Part shown: in pieces, positions 25,234 to 33,265 of the stretch
Numbering within the stretch: the first letter of the stretch is position 1
Layout of the letters: each line of letters opens with the position of its first letter
Source of the DNA: Mesorhizobium_B sp035998495
GTDB lineage: Bacteria; Pseudomonadota; Alphaproteobacteria; Rhizobiales; Rhizobiaceae
Length of the DNA: 64,000 nt
NCBI GenBank assembly: GCA_035998495.1
Contig: DASYHP010000005.1
Span: 1-64,000 of the forward strand
Direction of reading: 5' to 3'
The notes under the pieces: generated by a model
The model's input: only the letters and a program-made list of their open reading frames with translations
What the model was told of the DNA's origin: nothing
Databases searched by the model: none
Made by a program: the position numbers and the translations under genes

Positions 25234-26277
25234 TCAGGCTGCGCCGGACAAGATGCCGGTCACGCGGTCGCGGTCGAGACCTTTCAGGCCGATCACCACG
25301 AGCCGCGTCCGCCGCGCTTCGTCGAGCTTCCAGGGGCGGTCGAAGCCGTGACCCACGCGCGCGCCAACCGCCTGGACGAGCAGCCGCATGGGCTTTTCCT
25401 CCACGGCGGCGAAGCCCTTGAGGCGCAGCACATCGGCTTCCTCCGCCGCGCGCTTGACGCGCTCGGCGAGCAGCTTGGGGTCGGAAACGGCGGGAAGCTC
25501 CACGACGAAACTGTCGAAATCGTCGTGCTCGTGGTCGAGCTCGTCGTCGTGATGGGTGCGGCGGTTGTCGATGTCGTCTTCCGTGCCGATGCCAAGACCA
25601 AGGAGAACGGAAGGATCGACCCTGCCGTGGGCGGCCGGCACCAGCTTGGTGGCGCGGCCCAGATGCTCCTCGACCTGCCGGCGCGCTTCCATCAGGCCCT
25701 GCTCGTCAAGCCGGTCGCTTTTCGACAGGATCACGAGGTCGGCGCAGGCCACCTGATCCTCGAACACCTCCTCCACGGGGTCGTCATGGTCGAGCGATGC
25801 GTCTTGCATGCGTTGGGCGGCGAGCGCGTCGAGGTCGGCGGCCACGCGGCCCTGCGCCAAGGCCTCGCCGTCCACCACGGCCACCACGCCGTCCACGGTC
25901 ACCCGGCCCTTGATGGCCGGCCACTGAAAGGCCTGCACCAATGGCTTGGGCAAAGCGAGGCCCGAGGTCTCGATCAGGATGTGCTCGACCTTCGGCTCGC
26001 GCGACAGGATCGTGTCGAGCGCGGGCACGAAATCGTCCGCCACCGTGCAGCAGATGCAGCCGTTGGCGAGCTCCACCACGTTCTCCTCGGGGCAGCTTTC
26101 CACGCCGCAGCCCTTCAGGATCTCGCCGTCGATCCCGAGGTCGCCGAACTCGTTGACGATCACGGCGAGCCGCCGCCCACCGGCGTTCTCCAGGATGTTG
26201 CGGATCAGCGTGGTCTTGCCCGCGCCCAGGAATCCGGTGACGACGGTGCAGGGGACACGGGTGATGGCGGCGCTCAT
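25234..26277 (-). CDS. cobW: CobW-family GTPase, cobalt chaperone
   Basis: A G3E-family P-loop GTPase thought to deliver cobalt for corrin synthesis. The 347-residue protein has P-loop GFLGAGKTTLIRN, the metal-site CxCC-type motif in NGCICCTV, a guanine-recognition-like SKSD, and a His/Asp/Glu-rich loop (THHDDELDHEHDD) suited to binding metal before the C-terminal CobW domain. The ATG at 26277 overlaps the stop of the upstream DUF1636 gene by 4 bp. Its place directly before cobN, under a cobalamin riboswitch, supports a role in feeding cobalt to the chelatase. Confidence 0.92.
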   Translation of the reverse strand: MSAAITRVPCTVVTGFLGAGKTTLIRNILENAGGRRLAVIVNEFGDLGIDGEILKGCGVESCPEENVVELANGCICCTVADDFVPALDTILSREPKVEHILIETSGLALPKPLVQAFQWPAIKGRVTVDGVVAVVDGEALAQGRVAADLDALAAQRMQDASLDHDDPVEEVFEDQVACADLVILSKSDRLDEQGLMEARRQVEEHLGRATKLVPAAHGRVDPSVLLGLGIGTEDDIDNRRTHHDDELDHEHDDFDSFVVELPAVSDPKLLAERVKRAAEEADVLRLKGFAAVEEKPMRLLVQAVGARVGHGFDRPWKLDEARRTRLVVIGLKGLDRDRVTGILSGAA

Positions 26278-26687
26278 GCCGGCTCCTCGAAAAGGCGAAG
26301 GGGAGGGATGCGGGCGACGAGCCCGCGCTTCAGGCAATCCGGGCGGCCGCGCCAGGGCAGAATTCCGTCATCGGCCCGCGCCAGGAGTTTCGCGCCGGCG
26401 ATCAGGTCGGGGCCGTTTTCCGGGGAAAGGTCGCCGAACACATAGGTCCACGCGCCAGGCAGAACCATCGCGGCGCTCAGGCGGCGTTTGCAGTTGCCCA
26501 GGCACTCGACGGCGGTCACGTTCACGCCGGGCCCGGCCGCTTCCCGTGCCGAGCGGGCCAAAAGCTCGCCGGGGCGGGGATGGGCATCGGAGCCGGAGGC
26601 GTCGCGGCAGGACGAGCAGACCACGACCGTGACCTCCCCAGCCGCAGCAGGGTCCGGGGGGACCACAAGGGATTCAAGCTCGGCCAC
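26274..26687 (-). CDS. DUF1636 family metal-binding protein
   Basis: A 137-residue protein of the DUF1636 family, common at the head of alphaproteobacterial cob operons. It starts at GTG 26687. Four Cys residues in VVVCSSCRD and VECLGNCKRRLS have the spacing of a thioredoxin-like ferredoxin fold that could hold a 2Fe-2S cluster or another metal. The first gene after the minus-strand riboswitch, it overlaps cobW by 4 bp. A role as an iron-sulfur or cobalt-handling accessory is inferred from position only; no biochemical function is established that I know of. Confidence 0.85.
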   Translation of the reverse strand: MAELESLVVPPDPAAAGEVTVVVCSSCRDASGSDAHPRPGELLARSAREAAGPGVNVTAVECLGNCKRRLSAAMVLPGAWTYVFGDLSPENGPDLIAGAKLLARADDGILPWRGRPDCLKRGLVARIPPLRLFEEPA

Positions 26688-26729
26688 GCACCGCTCCTTG
26701 CCCGGAACACCCGCCGGACGGTCAGGATC

Positions 26730-26895
26730 ACTCGACGCGACGGCAGGTCTCCTGGCTCGCGGGTCTCAGCCTTCAGGTCGCCTTCCCGGACATCTCGTCC
26801 AGTGGCCTCTCGCCTGAACGCTCGCCGCTCACAGTTGCGGGCACAGCCGCGGATTCGGCCGCTTGAGCGGACCCCACCGCATTCCCTTTCGCACC
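26730..26895 (-). promoter_or_regulatory. cobalamin riboswitch for the leftward cob arm
   Basis: The minus strand reads GCCCGCAACTGTGAGCGGCGA, then GCCACTG, GGGAAGGCG and the B12-box AGCCAGGAGACCTGCCG (26741-26757), in the right order and spacing for a cobalamin aptamer. The box ends about 54 nt before the GTG of the DUF1636 gene, so B12 binding would mask the ribosome-binding site or form an early terminator for the entire leftward arm. Boundaries are approximate. Confidence 0.95.
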
Positions 26896-27039
26896 CCATC
26901 CCTTGCCGGGAAGGGGACCGTCGCGAGGGCATTTACGGGCAGCGGAGCGGGGGTGTCAATGCGAGGACGCGGCAACCATGCGCCATCGCATGTCGCGATT
27001 CCGTTTGCCGCGCCGTGAACTTCTCCGCTATGGATGGGC

Positions 27040-27225
27040 GGTCGTCGGTGCGTTCGCGAGAGCGCAAGAGGGAACGCGGTGCGGGCTCACGAGGCCTCAT
27101 GCCGCGGCTGCCCCCGCAACTGTGAGCGGCGAGCTTTCGTCCACGCGCCACTGGGGCAACAGCCCTGGGAAGGCGGGCGGAAGCGCCGAGCCGCAAGCCA
27201 GGAAACCTGCCGGCGGCGGGGAACT
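27040..27225 (+). promoter_or_regulatory. cobalamin riboswitch for the cbtBA-cobPOQ arm
   Basis: The plus strand carries CCCCCGCAACTGTGAGCGGC, a GCCACTGGG block, GGGAAGGCGGGCGGAAG and the B12-box AGCCAGGAAACCTGCCG (27196-27212), the full cobalamin-aptamer series. cbtB starts 54 nt after the box, nearly the same spacing as on the other arm. It should shut off cobalt uptake and late cobalamin genes when B12 is abundant. About 145 bp between this and the minus-strand aptamer must hold both promoters. Confidence 0.95.
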
Positions 27226-27265
27226 GAACCAGGCCCTCGGTGGGAGGGCGGAAGGGGTTTTTCGG

Positions 27266-27445
27266 ATGTTCAAGTCTGCCTTCGCCGTGCAAGCCGCCGT
27301 TTTCGCGCCCTCGCGGTTGCTGCCGCTCGTGCTCGCAGCAGGTCTCGGGTTCTTCGTGACGGGCTTCGTGGGCCTCGCGCCGATGGATGCCGTGCATGCG
27401 GCGGCGCATGACTACCGCCACGCCATGGGCTTTCCCTGCCACTGA
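27266..27445 (+). CDS. cbtB: cobalt transporter subunit CbtB
   Basis: A 59-residue membrane protein with one transmembrane helix (LLPLVLAAGLGFFVTGFVGL) and a C-terminal His-rich tail (HAAAHDYRHAMGFPCH) that defines CbtB. With CbtA it is thought to import cobalt across the inner membrane. The ATG at 27266 was chosen because the family is this short; the open frame begins further upstream in the riboswitch. It lies directly after the plus-strand cobalamin riboswitch and 10 bp before cbtA. Confidence 0.9.
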   Translation: MFKSAFAVQAAVFAPSRLLPLVLAAGLGFFVTGFVGLAPMDAVHAAAHDYRHAMGFPCH

Positions 27446-27455
27446 GGCGTCTCCC

Positions 27456-28175
27456 ATGACGGCCTTTCGAAACGTCGTGTTCACCGCGGCGCTGGCTGGG
27501 CTTTTGGCCGGCCTGGTGCTCGCGGTGCTGCAAAGCTTCACGACCGTGCCCCTGATACTCGAAGCCGAGCGCTACGAGATTCTGGGCGTGACCGACCACG
27601 ACCATGCTCATGGCGCGGAAGCGGGCCATGCCCACGACCATGCCTGGGCGCCGGAGGACGGATTCGAGCGCGGGGCGTTCACGCTCGGCGCCAACATCGT
27701 GGCTGGGATCGGGCTGGCGCTGGTGCTGGTGGCCGTGAGCGAGGCTTTCGGCGGCGTCGCGTCGTGGCGGCGGGGGGTCCTGTGGGGCTTGGCGGGCTTC
27801 GCCGCCTTCACGCTCGCGCCAGGGCTCGGCCTGCCGCCCGAACTGCCGGGAATGCCGGCGGCCGATCTCGGCGCGCGGCAGGCCTGGTGGATCTTCACCG
27901 TGCTCGCCACGGGCGCCGGCATTGCGCTGTTCGCCTTCCGCCGTTCGACTGTTCCGGCGCTGGCAGGCGTCGCGCTGATCGCCGCGCCGCATCTCCTCGG
28001 CGCGCCGCAGCCGGTGTCGCACGAAACTGCCGTCCCCGCCGAGCTGCACCGGCAGTTCGTGCTGGCGGTGATGCTTTCGAGCTTGGCCTTCTGGCTGGTG
28101 CTGGGCGCGGCGGCCGGCGCCCTGCGGGGCCGCTTCGCCGGGCCACAGCTTGCGGCCAGGAACAGTCTTGGGTGA
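27456..28175 (+). CDS. cbtA: cobalt transporter subunit CbtA
   Basis: A 239-residue inner-membrane protein with about five or six helices, a predicted cobalt transporter. A His/Asp-rich loop (DHDHAHGAEAGHAHDHAW) follows the first helix and is the expected metal-collecting segment. The fold and gene pairing with cbtB are characteristic of the CbtAB system found under B12 riboswitches. ATG 27456 fits the family N-terminus MTAFRNVVFTAALAG. The 3' end overlaps the start of the cobP gene by 8 bp. Confidence 0.9.
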   Translation: MTAFRNVVFTAALAGLLAGLVLAVLQSFTTVPLILEAERYEILGVTDHDHAHGAEAGHAHDHAWAPEDGFERGAFTLGANIVAGIGLALVLVAVSEAFGGVASWRRGVLWGLAGFAAFTLAPGLGLPPELPGMPAADLGARQAWWIFTVLATGAGIALFAFRRSTVPALAGVALIAAPHLLGAPQPVSHETAVPAELHRQFVLAVMLSSLAFWLVLGAAAGALRGRFAGPQLAARNSLG

Positions 28176-28683
28176 GGCGAAAAGCCTGACCTTCATCCTC
28201 GGCGGGGCGCGTTCGGGCAAGAGCGCCCATGCCGAGAGGCTGGTCACGGCTCTTCCGCCACCTTGGACCTATGTGGCCACGGCCGAAAGCTTCGACGCCG
28301 AGATGGACGAGCGCATCCGGCTCCACCGCGCGCGGCGCGACGGGCGCTGGGAAACGGTGGACGCGCCCCTGAACCTGGTCGAGGCGGTCGCAGCCGTGCC
28401 GGACGGCCGGCCGCTCCTGATCGATTGCCTGACGCTTTGGCTCTCCAACCATCTCCTGGCGGAGCACGACCTGGACGCCGAGTGCGGGCGGCTTGCGGCT
28501 GTGCTCGCCCAACCGCGCGGGCCGTGGTTCGCCGTCTCGAACGAAGTGGGTCTGGGCATCGTGCCGGACAATGCACTGGCGCGGAAATTCCGCGATGCCG
28601 CCGGGCGGCTGAACCAACAGGTCGCGGCCGTGGCCGGCACGGTGCTGTTCACCGTTGCGGGCATTCCGATGAAGGTGAAGTAG
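28168..28683 (+). CDS. cobP: bifunctional adenosylcobinamide kinase / guanylyltransferase
   Basis: Phosphorylates adenosylcobinamide and then transfers GMP to it, preparing the corrinoid for loop attachment (CobP, equal to CobU). Motifs: P-loop ILGGARSGKSAHAE at the N-terminus, TYVATAESFDAEMDERI, LLIDCLTLWLSN and SNEVGLGIVP. No ATG is available before the P-loop. TTG 28168 follows an AGGAA at proper spacing and gives 171 residues, so it was chosen; TTG 28150 is an alternative. The gene overlaps the end of cbtA and is followed directly by cobO. Confidence 0.92.
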   Translation: MGEAKSLTFILGGARSGKSAHAERLVTALPPPWTYVATAESFDAEMDERIRLHRARRDGRWETVDAPLNLVEAVAAVPDGRPLLIDCLTLWLSNHLLAEHDLDAECGRLAAVLAQPRGPWFAVSNEVGLGIVPDNALARKFRDAAGRLNQQVAAVAGTVLFTVAGIPMKVK

Positions 28684-29298
28684 GTGGTTGAGATCACGGA
28701 GGAGGACGCCGCGCGGCATCGGGCCAAGATGCAGAAGCGCAAGGCCGTGCAGGACGCCGAGGTGGCGGAGAAGACGGCCGAGAAGGGGCTTCTGATCGTC
28801 CATACCGGTCCGGGCAAGGGCAAGACCACGGCGGCCTTCGGGCTGGCGCTGCGCATGTTGGGCTATGGCAAGCGCGTGGGCGTGGTGCAGTTCGTGAAGG
28901 GCGCCTGGCACTCGGGCGAGAAGGACGCCTTCGCCCGCTTCGGCGACCAGGTGCGCTGGCACACCATGGGCGAGGGTTTTACGTGGGAAACCCAGGATCT
29001 GGCGCGCGACGTCGCCGCGGCCCGCGCCGCCTGGGCGAAAGCGCGAGAGCTGATGGCGGATGAGAGCATCGCGCTTGTCGTGCTCGACGAGATCAACATC
29101 GCGCTGCGCTACGACTATCTGCCGCTCGACGAGGTGGTGGCGGCGCTCAAGGCGCGACGGCCGGCGCTGCATGTGGTCGCCACGGGCCGCAACGCCAAGC
29201 CTGATCTGGTCGAGGCGGCCGACCTCGTCACCGAGTTCTCGGCGGTGAAGCACCATTTCTCAGCCGGCGTGAAGGCGCAACAGGGCATCGAGTTCTGA
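28684..29298 (+). CDS. cobO: cob(I)yrinic acid a,c-diamide adenosyltransferase
   Basis: Attaches the 5'-deoxyadenosyl group of ATP to Co(I) of the corrinoid (CobA/CobO/BtuR family). The 204-residue protein has a basic N-terminal helix (RHRAKMQKRKAVQD), the unusual P-loop HTGPGKGKTTAAFG, QFVKGAW, and LVVLDEINIALRYDYL as the Walker B-like segment. GTG 28684 immediately follows the cobP stop. The stop shares a base with the start of cobQ. In this arm it acts between cobalt insertion and CobQ amidation. Confidence 0.93.
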   Translation: MVEITEEDAARHRAKMQKRKAVQDAEVAEKTAEKGLLIVHTGPGKGKTTAAFGLALRMLGYGKRVGVVQFVKGAWHSGEKDAFARFGDQVRWHTMGEGFTWETQDLARDVAAARAAWAKARELMADESIALVVLDEINIALRYDYLPLDEVVAALKARRPALHVVATGRNAKPDLVEAADLVTEFSAVKHHFSAGVKAQQGIEF

Positions 29299-30758
29299 TG
29301 CCCGCCCGCGCGCTCATGTTCCAGGGCACCGGCTCGGATGTCGGCAAGTCGCTGGTCGTGGCGGGGCTCGCGCGGGCGTTGACCTTGCGCGGCATGAGGG
29401 TGCGGCCCTTCAAGCCGCAGAACATGTCGAACAACGCCGCCGTGACCGCCGACGGCGGCGAGATCGGCCGCGCCCAGGCGTTGCAGGCGCGGGCGGCCAA
29501 AGCGCCGTTGAGCGTTCATATGAACCCCGTGCTCCTGAAGCCGCAGGGAGAGACGGGCGCGCAGATCGTAGTTCAGGGCAAGGTTTGGGGGCAGGCGCGG
29601 GCGGCGGAATATCAGAAGATCAAGCCGAAACTCATGCCCGCCGTGCTGGAAAGTTTTTGGCGACTCGAGACGGAATGTGACGTCGTTTTGGTGGAGGGGG
29701 CGGGCAGCGCGTCGGAGGTGAACCTGCGGACGGGTGACATCGCCAACATGGGCTTTTCGCAAGCCGCGAACGTGCCGGTGGTCCTGATCGGCGACATCGA
29801 CCGGGGCGGGGTGATCGCGAGTCTGGTGGGCACCAGGCATGTGGTGGCGCCCGAGGACGCGGCGCGGATTTGCGGCTTCATCGTCAACCGCTTTCGCGGC
29901 GACTCGGCGCTGTTCGCGGATGGGATGCGGTTGATCGTGGAGCGGACGGGCTGGCGAAGCTTCGGCCTCCTGCCGCATTTCCCCGACGCGCGAAAGCTGC
30001 CGGCCGAAGACGCTCTCGGCCTTTCCCGTGCGCGAGCGGCGGGGAGCGGGGGCAAGGTGAAGGTCGCCGTGCCGATCCTGCCGCACATCTCCAACTTCGA
30101 TGATCTCGACCCGCTCGAAGCCGAACCGGGTGTTTCGCTGCAACGGGTCTGGCCGGGCGAGGCCTTGCCGGGCGATGCGGACCTCGTGCTCCTGGTGGGC
30201 TCCAAGGCGACGGTGGCCGACTTGCGCGCGCTCAAGGCGGCAGGGTTCGACACGGACATCCGCGCGCATCACAGGCGCGGCGGGCATGTGCTGGGCCTGT
30301 GCGGCGGCTTCCAGATGCTGGGTAAACGGGTGGACGATCCCGATGGGATCGAAGGGTTTTCAGGAAGCGAGGAGGGGCTGGGGCTGCTCGATGTGTCCAC
30401 AAGGCTGACGCGCGAAAAGGCGTTGCGCGAGGTGAGGGGCGAGACGGCGGACGGCGTTTCGTTCCAGGGCTATGAGATGCATATGGGCGAAACCTTTGGG
30501 CCGGACTGCGCACGGCCTTTTTCCTTGTTCGAGGGCTCGCGGCCGGACGGAGCGGTGTCGCCCAACGGCCGCGTGGCCGGCACCTATGCGCATGGGCTTT
30601 TCGCGCATGACGGCCAGCGCGCGGCGTGGCTGAAGCGGCTGGGCGGGGAAGCGTCAGGCCTCGACTATGAGGCGGGCGTGGAGGCGGCGCTGGATGGGCT
30701 CGCCGCCCACATGGAAGCACATCTCGACATCGACGGGCTCCTCAGCCATGCGCGATGA
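29298..30758 (+). CDS. cobQ: cobyric acid synthase
   Basis: Amidates the b, d, e and g side chains of adenosylcobyrinic acid a,c-diamide using glutamine and ATP. The 486-residue protein has the N-terminal GTGSDVGKSLVVAGL nucleotide loop, RPFKPQNMSNNA, LVEGAGSASEVNLR, and a C-terminal glutamine amidotransferase domain with the nucleophile Cys in GLCGGFQMLG and a late HGLF His. Length and motif order match CobQ rather than CobB. It is the last contiguous gene of the rightward arm, and its stop overlaps convergent cobD by 17 bp. Confidence 0.94.
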   Translation: MPARALMFQGTGSDVGKSLVVAGLARALTLRGMRVRPFKPQNMSNNAAVTADGGEIGRAQALQARAAKAPLSVHMNPVLLKPQGETGAQIVVQGKVWGQARAAEYQKIKPKLMPAVLESFWRLETECDVVLVEGAGSASEVNLRTGDIANMGFSQAANVPVVLIGDIDRGGVIASLVGTRHVVAPEDAARICGFIVNRFRGDSALFADGMRLIVERTGWRSFGLLPHFPDARKLPAEDALGLSRARAAGSGGKVKVAVPILPHISNFDDLDPLEAEPGVSLQRVWPGEALPGDADLVLLVGSKATVADLRALKAAGFDTDIRAHHRRGGHVLGLCGGFQMLGKRVDDPDGIEGFSGSEEGLGLLDVSTRLTREKALREVRGETADGVSFQGYEMHMGETFGPDCARPFSLFEGSRPDGAVSPNGRVAGTYAHGLFAHDGQRAAWLKRLGGEASGLDYEAGVEAALDGLAAHMEAHLDIDGLLSHAR

Positions 30759-31716
30759 GCCAGGCCGCGGCAGGCAGAAGCGCGAGCGCGATCAGGAGCG
30801 CGTCGGCGGTCCGATAAAGGCGCAGCGCCCGGCGGATGTCCTGGGCGGCGGCCTCGCGCCGCCCGCCTTCACCCATGAAGGCGTCGTGGGCGAGCACCCC
30901 GCCGTAGAAGCGCGGGCCGTTGAGCGCCAGGCCGAGCGCGCCGGCCATGGCCGCTTCGGGCCAGCCGGCATTCGGCGAGCGGTGTTTTGGGGCGTCGCGC
31001 CAAACGGCTTTCCAGGCGGCGCGGGGCGAGGCGACGGGTACCAAGAAGGCCGCCAGGATGAGCAGAAGTGCGGTGAGCCGCGAGGCGGGGAGGTTCACGA
31101 GATCGTCGAAGCGGGCGGAGGCCCAGCCGAATTGCTCATGGCGCGCGGTGCGGTGGCCGATCATGCTGTCGGCGGTGTTGACGGCCTTGTAGGCGGCCGC
31201 CCCCGGCAGTCCGAGGAGCGCCAGCCAGAAGGCGGGCGCGACCACGCCGTCCGAAAAATTCTCGGCCAAGCTTTCGATGGCGGCGCGGGCGACGCCCGCC
31301 TCGTCCAGTTTTTCGGGATCGCGACCGACGATCATGGAAACCGCCTTGCGGCCGGCGGGGAGGCCGCCCCCCTCCAAGACATCCGCCACGGCGCGGACAT
31401 GGATCTGGAGGCTTTTCTGGGCAAGCAGGCTGCTGGCGGGCACGGCCAGGAGAAGCAGGCCCCAAGGCGAGCCGAGGAGAAGGGACTGCAAGGCCCAGGC
31501 GGACAGGAGGGCGGCGAGCAGGAGCACGAGCAGCGCGGCCACGCCGGCCCGACGGCGGGTCTTCGGCGGGTCTGCGTCTCGGTTCCAGCGGCGATCGAGC
31601 CATGCGATCAGCCGGCCGATCCAAGTCACGGGATGGCCGATGAGGCGGAAGAGCCCGTCGGGATAGCCGCAGAAACGTTCGAAAAGGAGCGCGAGCCCAG
31701 CGAGGGTGAGAAACAT
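30742..31716 (-). CDS. cobD: adenosylcobinamide-phosphate synthase (CbiB-type)
   Basis: The membrane enzyme that attaches the aminopropanol arm (or its phosphate) to adenosylcobyric acid. The 324-residue protein has several hydrophobic helices and the conserved segments RFCGYPDGLFRLIGHPVTWIG, ESLAENFSDGVVAPAFW and KAVNTADSMIGH. From ATG 31716 the length is normal. It runs opposite to its neighbours: its stop overlaps cobQ, and its start codon shares the sequence CATG with the start codon of cobC. Its promoter would therefore lie within cobC unless it is transcribed from further right. Confidence 0.92.
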   Translation of the reverse strand: MFLTLAGLALLFERFCGYPDGLFRLIGHPVTWIGRLIAWLDRRWNRDADPPKTRRRAGVAALLVLLLAALLSAWALQSLLLGSPWGLLLLAVPASSLLAQKSLQIHVRAVADVLEGGGLPAGRKAVSMIVGRDPEKLDEAGVARAAIESLAENFSDGVVAPAFWLALLGLPGAAAYKAVNTADSMIGHRTARHEQFGWASARFDDLVNLPASRLTALLLILAAFLVPVASPRAAWKAVWRDAPKHRSPNAGWPEAAMAGALGLALNGPRFYGGVLAHDAFMGEGGRREAAAQDIRRALRLYRTADALLIALALLPAAAWLIAHG

Positions 31717-32755
31717 GCGGCCTGAGGGAGAGAGCGGGACGGCTGATGTGCGCGACCACGGCGGCAGCCTTCTCAAGGCTCAGGCGCTGTTTCCCCATGC
31801 GCCAAAACCGTGGATCGACCTTTCGACCGGGATCAACCCGCACTCCTATCCGCTCCCAACGATTCCCGCCACCGCCTGGACGCGGCTGCCCGAGCCGGGC
31901 GACCTGCGACGGCTGGCTGAGGCGGCAGCCTTGGCTTACGGCGCGCCGAGCGCCGAGAACGTGATCTGCGCGCCCGGCACGCAGATCCTTCTGCCGCTTG
32001 TGACGGGGCTCGCGCCGCCGGGCGTGGCGCGGGTCTTGTCGCCCACCTATGCCGAGCACGCGCGGGCGGCGCGGCTTGCCGGGCACGGTGTCGAGGAGGT
32101 GGAGGATTTCGAGGCGCTGGCCGGGGCGAACCTCGCGGTGATCGTGCATCCCAACAACCCGGACGGCCGGTTGTTTTCCGCCGGGCGGCTGCTGGCGCTG
32201 GCAGCCGAGTTGCGGAGGTGCGGCGGTCTGCTCGTGGTGGACGAAGCCTTCATGGACGTGGCCCCGGCCGAGCACAGCGTGGTGGAAGCCGTAGAGGAAG
32301 CCGGCAACCTGATCGTGCTGCGCTCGTTCGGAAAGTTCTTCGGGCCCGCCGGGGTGCGGCTCGGCTTCGCTCTCGCCTCGAAGCCGCTGACGCGGCGCAT
32401 CGAGGCGCAGCTCGGGCCTTGGGCCGTTTCTGGCCCAGCGCTGGTCGTGGGCGAGGCCGCATTGCGCGACGAGACTTGGCAGAGGGCGATGCTTACGAGG
32501 TTGAAAGCTGAGGCCGCGGCGCTCGACCGCATGCTCGAGGCACACGGGCTGGCGTCCGCCGGCGGCACGAGCCTGTTCCGATTCGTCCGGACGCCTAAGG
32601 CGCAAGCCGTGTTCGAGGCTTGCGGCCGACATGGTCTCTACCTGAGGCGCTTCGACGCCATGCCGGACGCGCTGCGGATCGGCCTGCCGCCAGACGCCGA
32701 AGCCCTCGCGCGGCTCGACGTGGCGCTCGGCTCGATCGGGCGAGCCGCGGCGTGA
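31715..32755 (+). CDS. cobC: threonine-phosphate decarboxylase (CobC-type, PLP-dependent)
   Basis: A class I/II aminotransferase-fold, PLP enzyme that decarboxylates threonine phosphate to aminopropanol phosphate, the linker of the lower loop. The 346-residue protein has DLSTGINPHSYPLP near the N-terminus, IVHPNNPDGR, LLVVDEAFMDV and the PLP-lysine motif SFGKFFGPAGVRLGF. ATG 31715 is preferred over GTG 31706. Its start shares CATG with the divergent cobD start, and its end overlaps the following phosphatase gene by 4 bp. CobD, the next enzyme in the pathway, is encoded on the other strand just to the left. Confidence 0.92.
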   Translation: MRPEGESGTADVRDHGGSLLKAQALFPHAPKPWIDLSTGINPHSYPLPTIPATAWTRLPEPGDLRRLAEAAALAYGAPSAENVICAPGTQILLPLVTGLAPPGVARVLSPTYAEHARAARLAGHGVEEVEDFEALAGANLAVIVHPNNPDGRLFSAGRLLALAAELRRCGGLLVVDEAFMDVAPAEHSVVEAVEEAGNLIVLRSFGKFFGPAGVRLGFALASKPLTRRIEAQLGPWAVSGPALVVGEAALRDETWQRAMLTRLKAEAAALDRMLEAHGLASAGGTSLFRFVRTPKAQAVFEACGRHGLYLRRFDAMPDALRIGLPPDAEALARLDVALGSIGRAAA

Positions 32756-33258
32756 TCGTGGTGTGCCCGCGCTCGAAGCTCGAAGCCGCGCTCATCGAGC
32801 ACCGGCCGGGCCGGATCGTCTCGCTGCTGTCGGCCGGTCACGAGCCGTTCCGGCCCGAAGGAATGGCGGAGACGCGGCAGCTCCATCTTTCCATGCACGA
32901 CATCGCCGCCGACCGGCCCGGCCTGGTCTCGCCGGCATTGGCGCATGTGGAGGCGCTGCTCGCCTTCGCCCGAAGCTGGGACGGCCAAGCGCCGCTGCTG
33001 ATCCATTGCTATGCCGGCGTATCGCGCTCGCCGGCGGCGGCCTTCATCGTGGCCGCGGCGCTCAAGCCCGACCACGACGAGGCGGAGCTGGCCTCGGCGC
33101 TGCGGGCGCTGTCGCCCTCCGCCACGCCCAACCCTTATCTCGTGCGCCTCGCCGACGCGGCGCTGGGCCGTGATGGCCGCATGGTGCGCGCGATCGAGCG
33201 GATCGGGCGCGGGCGTGATTGCTTCGAGGGGGAGGTGTTCGGGTGGGCGTTGGGGTGA
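32752..33258 (+). CDS. dual-specificity/tyrosine-phosphatase-like protein coupled to cobC
   Basis: A 168-residue protein with the Cys-phosphatase signature HCYAGVSRSPAAAF (Cys86, Arg92, pattern HCx5R) and an upstream Asp (LHLSMHDIAAD, Asp50) that could be the general acid. No membrane or signal segment is seen. The GTG at 32752 overlaps the cobC stop (GTGA), so it should be translated together with cobC. Protein tyrosine phosphatase is the family label; the location suggests a small-molecule phosphatase role in cobalamin loop synthesis, for example removal of phosphate from alpha-ribazole phosphate, but this is inference. Confidence 0.85.
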   Translation: MIVVCPRSKLEAALIEHRPGRIVSLLSAGHEPFRPEGMAETRQLHLSMHDIAADRPGLVSPALAHVEALLAFARSWDGQAPLLIHCYAGVSRSPAAAFIVAAALKPDHDEAELASALRALSPSATPNPYLVRLADAALGRDGRMVRAIERIGRGRDCFEGEVFGWALG

Positions 33259-33265
33259 GGCGCAA

